In this document: in pieces, positions 1 to 4,837 of the stretch
Position numbering within the stretch: the stretch's first letter is position 1
Layout of the letters: each line of letters begins with the position of its first letter
NCBI GenBank assembly: GCA_026415275.1
Contig: JAOAHK010000130.1
Span: 1 to 7,058, forward strand
Direction: 5' to 3'
DNA: 7,058 nucleotides
Origin: Anaerolineales bacterium
Lineage (GTDB): Bacteria; Chloroflexota; Anaerolineae; Anaerolineales; UBA4823
The notes under the pieces: generated by a model
What the model was told of the DNA's origin: nothing
The model's input: only the letters and a program-made list of their open reading frames with translations
The model's database searches: none
Program-made: the position numbers and the translations under genes

Positions 1-225
1 TATAAGAGACAGGTGTAGGGCTAAAGCTACCTGAAATCCAGCCGTAGCAGTGTCCATCATGACATCTAAAACGATGAGGTCTGGATTGAGCTTTTTGACC
101 AGCTCTAGCCCTTCGTCCGAAGTTTTTGCTTCACTCACTTGGTAACCAGCCGCCTCGAGGGGCAAGCGAACCGTCAAGCGTTGATCAGCATCATCGTCAA
201 TGATTAGGATGTGTTTTTTGCTCAT
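1..225 (-). CDS. Response regulator receiver-domain protein (3' end outside window)
   Basis: The first 75 codons of a two-component response regulator are visible; the gene runs off the left edge. My translation from ATG at 225 begins MSKKHILIIDDDADQRL. It shows the acidic pocket (D10-D12) that binds Mg2+ and a predicted phosphoacceptor Asp54 in IVLDVMMD. The loop after Asp54 is atypical: DTATAGF replaces the usual P-G-M-D-G-F type and is one residue longer. The conserved receiver Thr/Ser and Lys and any output domain lie outside the window, so DNA binding cannot be judged. The ATG overlaps the protease stop codon by 4 bases (ATGA), and the purine-rich AGAGAGAGA just upstream can act as the ribosome binding site. 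It is therefore almost certainly the sixth gene of the hydrogenase operon. It could be a stand-alone receiver or a transcription factor; no sensor kinase is visible here. Confidence 0.87.
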   Translation of the reverse strand, partial: MSKKHILIIDDDADQRLTVRLPLEAAGYQVSEAKTSDEGLELVKKLNPDLIVLDVMMDTATAGFQVALALHLSLI

Positions 226-722
226 CTCTCTCTCTTCCATATTTCATCTAGGATATGTTGAGCAAGTTCAGGGACAGCAGCTTGGACAGAGGAACTGAGC
301 CCTTCTCTTACCTCTAACACTTCTGGTTCCATTCCATAGATGATCACCTCTTGCGGCAATTTCTCTAACGCCTGGGCAAGTTCCAACGCACTTGCCACGC
401 CGCTTTCATGTAATGAAAACCTCTGTCCTTCTGCGAGCAGCCTGACTTCCTCGGGCTTGAAACGACGCCATGTACCCGGTCTTTCACCCATGTGTACGGC
501 GTCAATGATGATCACGCGTTGCCAACCTTCCATTTTGATTACGAGATTCACGCTGTCCAAGCCAGCTTGTTCTACAGCCACGCCAGCAGGTAATCTCTGC
601 TCGGATAACATCTCAGCTACACGTACCCCAAGACCATCATCTCCGTAGAGCGTATTCCCCACCCCAAGAATCAGAGTGTGTTGCTGCTCTTCAAAGGGAG
701 ACGGGTCTTGAGGCGCGTTCAA
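222..722 (-). CDS. [NiFe] hydrogenase maturation protease (HyaD/HybD/HycI family)
   Basis: This 166-residue protein should remove the C-terminal peptide of the hydrogenase large subunit once nickel is in place, in the cytoplasm. Its length is typical of the family. The N-terminal core has the hallmark GVGNTLYGDDGLGVR (residues 20-34). Asp29 sits where HybD has its nickel-binding Glu16, Asp74 (IIIDAV) matches HybD Asp62, and His105 (SLHESG) matches HybD His93. GMEPE at 130-134 is another family signature. These correspondences are by motif, not by computed alignment. The gene begins 11 bases after the alpha-subunit stop. An in-frame TAG at 728-726 leaves TTG at 722 as the only plausible start; no good Shine-Dalgarno precedes it, so translation probably depends on coupling to the alpha gene. 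The last codons overlap the response-regulator start. Its substrate is presumably the adjacent alpha subunit. Confidence 0.95.
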   Translation of the reverse strand: MNAPQDPSPFEEQQHTLILGVGNTLYGDDGLGVRVAEMLSEQRLPAGVAVEQAGLDSVNLVIKMEGWQRVIIIDAVHMGERPGTWRRFKPEEVRLLAEGQRFSLHESGVASALELAQALEKLPQEVIIYGMEPEVLEVREGLSSSVQAAVPELAQHILDEIWKRER

Positions 723-733
723 TGGCTAAGAAA

Positions 734-2017
734 TTATCTTTGAATTTTCAAGACATGCACGCTGCATGAGATGCAGGGATCATAAGCTCGCACCAACATC
801 TCTAAATCTAATCGCATCTCTGGTTCGGGCTTATGCATCACTTTCGGCACCCACGCACGCATGTCGTGTTCGAGGTTATTTATATTCTGATTGGTTGGGA
901 TAATGCAGTTCGCCGCAGTAATGCGTCCATCTTCGCCAATCGCATAGTGGTGGATCAACAATCCGCGCGGCACCTCTGCAACACCAACACCTTCACCGGG
1001 CATATGCTTCACCGGCGCCGGCTCTTCGGGCTGAACACCGCGATTCATAAGTTCCTCGATAATGCGGATAGAATCTTCAGTGCTATGGACAATCTCAACC
1101 ACTTGGGCTGCCGAGTTGAGGAAGGTATTGGTTACCTTTGGTTTTATCCCTAAAACAGTTGCAGCTTCCTTCGCTTTGGGGTGGAGTAAATCGTAGTTGT
1201 TATTAAAACGTGCTAATGCCCCAACCATGAGCGACTCGCGCTGATTGCGCGTGAATTTTGCGCTCGAGTGCGGCACAAGGAACTCGTTGGTCACTTCTTT
1301 GTATCGTTCTGCAGGCACACGGACACCATCGCTGCTGACAATCTCGCCATCGATAAAAGCATATTCATCGGGTTTGCTCAATGAGACATATTCAGTATCT
1401 CGCTCGAACTCCGGCCAAGGCAGTTTCGAGAATAACTCTACGGTGGCCTCGACATCTTTGCGCGAATCGATCAAGCGTTGGCGCATTGCTTCGAGTTCGG
1501 ACATCTTTGGAAAGTGAGTGAAGCCACCCACAACCATCGCAATCGGGTGGGTGTGACGGCCAGTGACCATGGCACAAAGGTCTCCAGCTAACTTCTTCAT
1601 GCGTAAGGCACGCAGGACAACCTCAGGATGGCTGTTGACCAAAGGAATTACACTTCCAACACCAAGGAAGTCTGGCGCAACGAGCATGTAAACGTGCAAC
1701 ACGTGGCTATCTAAAATTTCGCCATGAAAGGTCAGCTTGCGCAACAACCAACTTTGTTCACTTAGCTCTACACCTAAAGCTTTCTCCGAGGCACGCAAAG
1801 AAGCGGTAGCATGACCAGTGGCGCATATTCCGCAGATGCGGCTGGTAATGTGAGAAGCCTCTGTATAGGGACGCCCACGTAACATCGCTTCGAAGAAGCG
1901 CGGGGTTTCAACCACATCAAAGCGACAAGTCTTCAATTCACCATTTTCGACTTCGACAACGATATTACCGTGTCCTTCTACCCGGGTGACGTGATGGACA
2001 TCAATTCGTTTATTCAT
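734..2017 (-). CDS. hydA: Group 3b [NiFe] hydrogenase, large (alpha) subunit
   Basis: This 427-residue catalytic subunit carries the Ni-Fe(CN)2CO centre that splits or forms H2 in the cytoplasm. The nickel ligands are visible as the two diagnostic motifs: RICGICATGH (Cys62, Cys65) near the N-terminus and DPCISCSVH (Cys415, Cys418) at the C-terminus. TRVEGHGN (11-18), with the conserved Glu14, and VPRG (349-352) are further large-subunit signatures. After His421 only six residues remain (VLKIQR). By family knowledge the maturation protease cuts there, so the extension is short. ATG at 2017 gives MNKRIDVHHVTRVEGH, which fits the family N-terminus. It lies 4 bases after the delta stop, with AAAGGG upstream inside the end of delta. 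An in-frame start 10 codons further upstream adds only an unrelated extension. The symbol follows Pyrococcus usage and is not the [FeFe] hydrogenase HydA. Group 3b is assigned from gene order plus motifs. Confidence 0.96.
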   Translation of the reverse strand: MNKRIDVHHVTRVEGHGNIVVEVENGELKTCRFDVVETPRFFEAMLRGRPYTEASHITSRICGICATGHATASLRASEKALGVELSEQSWLLRKLTFHGEILDSHVLHVYMLVAPDFLGVGSVIPLVNSHPEVVLRALRMKKLAGDLCAMVTGRHTHPIAMVVGGFTHFPKMSELEAMRQRLIDSRKDVEATVELFSKLPWPEFERDTEYVSLSKPDEYAFIDGEIVSSDGVRVPAERYKEVTNEFLVPHSSAKFTRNQRESLMVGALARFNNNYDLLHPKAKEAATVLGIKPKVTNTFLNSAAQVVEIVHSTEDSIRIIEELMNRGVQPEEPAPVKHMPGEGVGVAEVPRGLLIHHYAIGEDGRITAANCIIPTNQNINNLEHDMRAWVPKVMHKPEPEMRLDLEMLVRAYDPCISCSVHVLKIQR

Positions 2018-2021
2018 AGGA

Positions 2022-2786
2022 CTACCCTTTCTGCAACAGTTTCTCACGTACCTGGTAAGTGGTGAACATCGTATAAATATTCATGATGTCATCCACACTC
2101 AAACCAGCTTCTGCGAGTACATCTTTCATCGAATCTTGGTTTGGATTGCTAATAAAGCCGCGACAAGCTTCACAGGAGGAGCCATAAGTCGGACAGATCG
2201 CTCCACAGCCAGCTCTGGTTACTGGACCAAGGCAGACTTTCCCTTTGGTGTACATACATACATTTTCTTTGAGACGGCATTCTACACAGACGGGATAATC
2301 GGGAATGGGAGGTTTCTTGCCCAAAAGGAGCGCTTTTACAACGGCGATGAACTCGTTGCGGTCAATCGGGCAACCCGGAATGGCAAAATCAACCGGAATG
2401 ACGGCTTCAATCGGGCGGGCATCATAAGTTTCATACCACTCCCACTTATCGCCATAAACATACTTGCGCACATCTTCAAGGGGATGCAAAGCCTTGAGGG
2501 CATTCACACCGGCGAGATGAGCACAAGTTCCCAGCGCGACCACCAAGCTGGCTCTTTCACGAATAGCTTTCAATCGCGCTTCGTCACTCTCTCGCGTGCA
2601 AGAGCCCTCGATGAATGCAATTTGATAATCTTCGCCCTTCTCACTCATTGCCTCCCGAAATTGAACGATTTCCACAACATTCAATAACTCGGGATGATCT
2701 TGCAGCGAGTCCACGACCGTTAGTTGACAACCTTCGCAACTGGTAAAATCAAAAAAGGCAATTTTGGGTTTGCCATTGGCGCTCAT
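2022..2786 (-). CDS. hydD: Group 3b [NiFe] hydrogenase, small (delta) subunit
   Basis: This 254-residue electron-transfer subunit pairs with alpha and links the Ni-Fe site to the Fe-S relay. The proximal [4Fe-4S] ligands are visible: Cys17 and Cys20 in FTSCEGCQL, Cys88 in ALGTCAH and Cys139 in IPGCPID. Two more clusters are suggested by eight C-terminal cysteines (167, 170, 177, 185, 194, 198, 205, 208). There is no twin-arginine signal peptide; the mature-type sequence starts at once, so the enzyme is cytoplasmic. This is the compact small subunit of group 3 enzymes, not the longer form of membrane-bound uptake hydrogenases. The ATG at 2786 overlaps the gamma stop by 4 bases (ATGA), and a strong GGAGGAGG lies just upstream. 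Starts further upstream would run into the gamma gene and add a non-family N-terminus. In P. furiosus the equivalent subunit is called delta. Confidence 0.95.
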   Translation of the reverse strand: MSANGKPKIAFFDFTSCEGCQLTVVDSLQDHPELLNVVEIVQFREAMSEKGEDYQIAFIEGSCTRESDEARLKAIRERASLVVALGTCAHLAGVNALKALHPLEDVRKYVYGDKWEWYETYDARPIEAVIPVDFAIPGCPIDRNEFIAVVKALLLGKKPPIPDYPVCVECRLKENVCMYTKGKVCLGPVTRAGCGAICPTYGSSCEACRGFISNPNQDSMKDVLAEAGLSVDDIMNIYTMFTTYQVREKLLQKG

Positions 2787-3652
2787 AATGCCTCCTCCAA
2801 GCCCTTGATTTCGCGATAGCTGAACACCGGGCCTGATTGACACGCATAAACATTATTAATTTGACAATGTCCGCACTTACCTACCCCGCATTTCATCCGT
2901 CGCTCAAGGGATAAGTAAATGTTGCCTTCAGAAATTCCTTTACCAAAGAATTCCATTAGTACAAAGCGATACATTACCGGAGGTCCGCAAGTGATGCCAA
3001 CCGTGTTGCGCGGGTAAATAGATATGTGTTTGAACAGCGTGGTGACTACGCCAACGTTGCCTGTCCAAGTTTCGTCGCCACGATCAACGGTCACATGCAG
3101 TTCGACATCATCTCGCTCGCCCCAGGCTTTCAGTTCATCCTTGAATAGCAATTCGCCTGGGTTGCGCGCTCCATAAAGAATGATTACTCGTCCGTAATGG
3201 GCGCGTTCGTCCAGCACTTGATTGATCAGAGAGCGTAGGGGAGCTAATCCGAGCCCACCAGGGACGAAGAGAATATCTTTGCCACGGAAGTTTTCATAAG
3301 GGAAGCCACGCCCGAATGGGCCGCGCAGACCGACTTTATCTCCGGGTTTGAGATTGTGCAATGCGGTTGTGACATCGCCAACTTTTCGTACACATAACTC
3401 AAAGGTGCCATTGCTGCGGCTTGGAGAGCTGCTAATACTGATCGGCGCCTCTCCAATGCCAAACACGGAAACCTCCATAAACTGTCCAGGGCGGTGACCC
3501 AGTGACATTCCCTTGGGCAGTTCGATGGTGAAGACCTTTTCGAGCGCCGTCATAGGGCGGATGTCAACAATTTCAGCAAAATAAGGTAGGTAAATATCCT
3601 GCTCGGTATTTGGATAAACTTTTGTTTGAGGGTAACTCGCTATGGCGACCAT
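2783..3652 (-). CDS. hydG: Group 3b hydrogenase gamma subunit, FAD/NAD(P)-binding oxidoreductase with [2Fe-2S]
   Basis: This 289-residue diaphorase subunit exchanges electrons between NAD(P)(H) and the hydrogenase through a flavin. It belongs to the ferredoxin-NADP reductase superfamily, in the branch containing PyrK and the anaerobic sulfite reductase subunit AsrB. An N-terminal FAD-binding barrel spans about residues 24-120 (RPGQFMEV at 54-61, APISISSSP at 69-77). The nucleotide-binding domain follows, with VPGGLGLAPLRSLI (130-143) and TCGPPVM (221-227). The C-terminal [2Fe-2S] ligands are Cys255, Cys260, Cys263 and Cys271 in the MKCGVGKCGHC region. ATG at 3652 is 3 bases after the beta stop, with GGGAG upstream. 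The protein end overlaps the delta start. NADP rather than NAD preference is inferred from the group 3b assignment and cannot be read from the sequence. The symbol follows Pyrococcus and is unrelated to the [FeFe] maturase HydG. Confidence 0.94.
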   Translation of the reverse strand: MVAIASYPQTKVYPNTEQDIYLPYFAEIVDIRPMTALEKVFTIELPKGMSLGHRPGQFMEVSVFGIGEAPISISSSPSRSNGTFELCVRKVGDVTTALHNLKPGDKVGLRGPFGRGFPYENFRGKDILFVPGGLGLAPLRSLINQVLDERAHYGRVIILYGARNPGELLFKDELKAWGERDDVELHVTVDRGDETWTGNVGVVTTLFKHISIYPRNTVGITCGPPVMYRFVLMEFFGKGISEGNIYLSLERRMKCGVGKCGHCQINNVYACQSGPVFSYREIKGLEEAL

Positions 3653-3655
3653 CTC

Positions 3656-4696
3656 TTAACTCCCAGCTTCCTGTTGTCGGTACAGCTCGTTGAAGACGCC
3701 GACCGGGGTAATATCGACAAGACAAGCCCTTGCGCACCGGCCACAACCTACGCAGCCAAGATGTTTGTGGGCATCCAAGATGTATTTGCCTTTACGCATA
3801 AAGCGATGCCGTTGGCGCAGTGCACGACTGGCACGGAAATTATGGCCGCCTGCCACGGTGGCAAATTCATCTAATTGGCAAGAATCCCACATACGCACGC
3901 GTTGCCCATCGACAAGATTTAGCTCAACCTCGTCTTTAACGTCGAAGCAAAAACAAGTAGGACACACATTTGTGCAAGCGGCGCAGGCTAGGCAGCGATC
4001 ACCCAACTCTTGCCATAGGGAGCTTTTCATGCTCAATTCAAGAATGGAGGGCAATTCGCTGACATCGAAATCCAGACGATAGGGGAACTTTGGCCACTTG
4101 GCGCTGATCACTGCGTTCAATAATTGGATATCCTCTTTATCTGCCGCCTTAGTCGTGGCATATTTCGAGATAAGTTGCTCACCTGCTTGGGTGCCAACAT
4201 CCACTGCATAGCGATCTCCTAGATCAGTAAGGTGAAGATCGTAACCTTCATCCGCAGTTAGTGTGCCCATACTTTTGCAGAAGGAGTGCTCGTCACACGG
4301 GTTGAGACATTCAATGCTCACGATCAGGGTTTTCTTGCGCCGATTCATGTAGTGAATGTCAAAATGACCACTGCAAAAGACGGTATCCAAAAGCTGAATC
4401 GCATGAAGATCGCAGGTATGCACACCTAAAATGACCGTGGGAGGTGGCTCTGGAGCATCCTTGAGGACACCACCGTTCTGGCGAGTGTACTTAAACAACA
4501 CTTCTCGAGTAGGTAGGAGGAATTTTTTGGGCGGTAACAAAGTAGTTGGATAATCCATGCACAACTCTGCTGGATCATGGATTTCCTCAAAAATATATCC
4601 GCCATCTTTTGATGTGGGCCCTGCAACGCGGTAGTCCGCTAATATTCGGGCAACAAAATCCTGAAAAGCTTGTTTGGAAAGGATCGTGAGGCTCAC
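3656..4696 (-). CDS. hydB: Group 3b hydrogenase beta subunit, 4Fe-4S dicluster protein (AsrA-like)
   Basis: This 346-residue iron-sulfur subunit is the first gene of the operon. It resembles the beta subunit of Pyrococcus sulfhydrogenase and the anaerobic sulfite reductase subunit AsrA, and should relay electrons between the flavin subunit and the [NiFe] core. Two ferredoxin-type CxxCxxCxxxC motifs are plain: Cys235/238/241/245 (CLACAACTNVC) and Cys315/318/321/325 (CVGCGRCARAC). Extra cysteines at 95, 109, 130, 134, 140, 248 and 250 leave room for further metal or sulfur chemistry. I chose GTG at 4696, which gives MSLTILSKQAFQDF, because GAGGAG stands exactly 6 bases upstream. An in-frame TTG at 4732 would add 12 residues without a ribosome site and would start close to the predicted transcript start. 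The ATG overlapping this GTG is out of frame and meets TGA at once. The beta-gamma-delta-alpha order is the strongest evidence for the role. Confidence 0.93.
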   Translation of the reverse strand: MSLTILSKQAFQDFVARILADYRVAGPTSKDGGYIFEEIHDPAELCMDYPTTLLPPKKFLLPTREVLFKYTRQNGGVLKDAPEPPPTVILGVHTCDLHAIQLLDTVFCSGHFDIHYMNRRKKTLIVSIECLNPCDEHSFCKSMGTLTADEGYDLHLTDLGDRYAVDVGTQAGEQLISKYATTKAADKEDIQLLNAVISAKWPKFPYRLDFDVSELPSILELSMKSSLWQELGDRCLACAACTNVCPTCFCFDVKDEVELNLVDGQRVRMWDSCQLDEFATVAGGHNFRASRALRQRHRFMRKGKYILDAHKHLGCVGCGRCARACLVDITPVGVFNELYRQQEAGS

Positions 4697-4702
4697 ATTT
4701 TG

Positions 4703-4708
4703 CTCCTC
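4703..4708 (-). promoter_or_regulatory. Ribosome binding site of the beta subunit (sets a GTG start)
   Basis: GAGGAG on the minus strand ends 6 bases before GTG at 4696. It decides the start of the beta gene in favour of GTG over the in-frame TTG at 4732. Confidence 0.85.
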
Positions 4709-4750
4709 TAAGCTAAGATTTGCGCGAAACAATGCCTATTTTCATCCCCT

Positions 4751-4779
4751 AATATACTCAAGCCAGCGGGGAATGAATA
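4751..4779 (-). promoter_or_regulatory. Predicted hydrogenase operon promoter (-10 TATATT, poor -35)
   Basis: On the minus strand TATATT (4756-4751) matches the sigma-70-type -10 box at five of six positions. Seventeen bases upstream lies TATTCA (4779-4774), which matches TTGACA at only three. The start point would fall near 4744, giving a leader of about 48 bases before the GTG start. A good -10 with a weak -35 directly abutting an inverted repeat is typical of activator-dependent promoters. No transcript data are available, so this is a reading of the sequence only. Confidence 0.5.
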
Positions 4780-4794
4780 GTGAGTTTTGTCACA
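4779..4794 (-). promoter_or_regulatory. CRP/FNR-family (or Rex-like) operator, TGTGA-N6-TCACT
   Basis: The minus strand reads TGTGACAAAACTCACT. This agrees with nine of ten defined bases of the CRP-type palindrome TGTGA-N6-TCACA. With one flanking base on each side it also agrees with 10 of 12 bases of the Rex-type TTGTGA-N6-TCACAA. Its centre (4786.5) lies about 42.5 bases upstream of the predicted transcript start, close to the -41.5 position of class II activators, and its edge touches the poor -35 box. It does not fit the FNR consensus TTGAT-N4-ATCAA well. Activation by a CRP/FNR-family protein is favoured by position; repression by a Rex-like NADH sensor remains possible. Confidence 0.55.
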
Positions 4795-4821
4795 CAATTC
4801 TTTGCCAATTTTTCCAATCGG

Positions 4822-4836
4822 ATAGAATAACTCTAT
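4822..4836 (-). other. Small AT-rich dyad after the ABC transporter stop codon
   Basis: ATAGA-GTTAT-TCTAT forms a perfect 5-bp stem with a 5-base loop immediately after the transporter stop. It is AT-rich and has no following T-run, so it is a weak candidate at best for transcript-end processing or a binding site. No convincing intrinsic terminator was found between the two operons, so some read-through from the transporter genes into the hydrogenase genes is possible. Confidence 0.2.
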
Positions 4837-4837
4837 A

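Noticed and set aside
2018..2047. Upstream start for the alpha subunit
   Set aside because: It would overlap the delta gene and add 10 non-family residues (MRNCCRKGSP); ATG at 2017 gives the expected large-subunit N-terminus.
2136..2687. 183-codon plus-strand reading frame opposite the delta subunit
   Set aside because: It is antisense to a highly conserved gene and its translation has no recognisable motif; it is best explained by codon bias of the real gene.
2787..2843. Upstream start for the delta subunit
   Set aside because: It would overlap the gamma coding region by about 60 bases; ATG at 2786 has a strong ribosome site and the usual ATGA overlap.
3690..4082. 130-codon plus-strand reading frame opposite the beta subunit
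   Set aside because: Arg/Ser-rich translation without motifs, antisense to the Fe-S coding region.
4697..4732. TTG start at 4732 for the beta subunit, adding 12 residues
   Set aside because: It lacks a ribosome binding site and would start about 12 bases after the predicted transcript start. GTG at 4696 has GAGGAG at 6-base spacing.
4739..4778. CATTCCCC...GGGGATG inverted repeat around the -10 box as a terminator or riboswitch
   Set aside because: The stem is short with a bulge, the loop is about 18 bases and no T-run follows. It encloses the predicted -10, so it more likely reflects chance.
4793..4808. Sigma-54-like TTGGCA...TTGTG upstream of the hydrogenase operon
   Set aside because: The GG-to-G spacing is one base short of the strict -24/-12 geometry and the -12 GC is GT.
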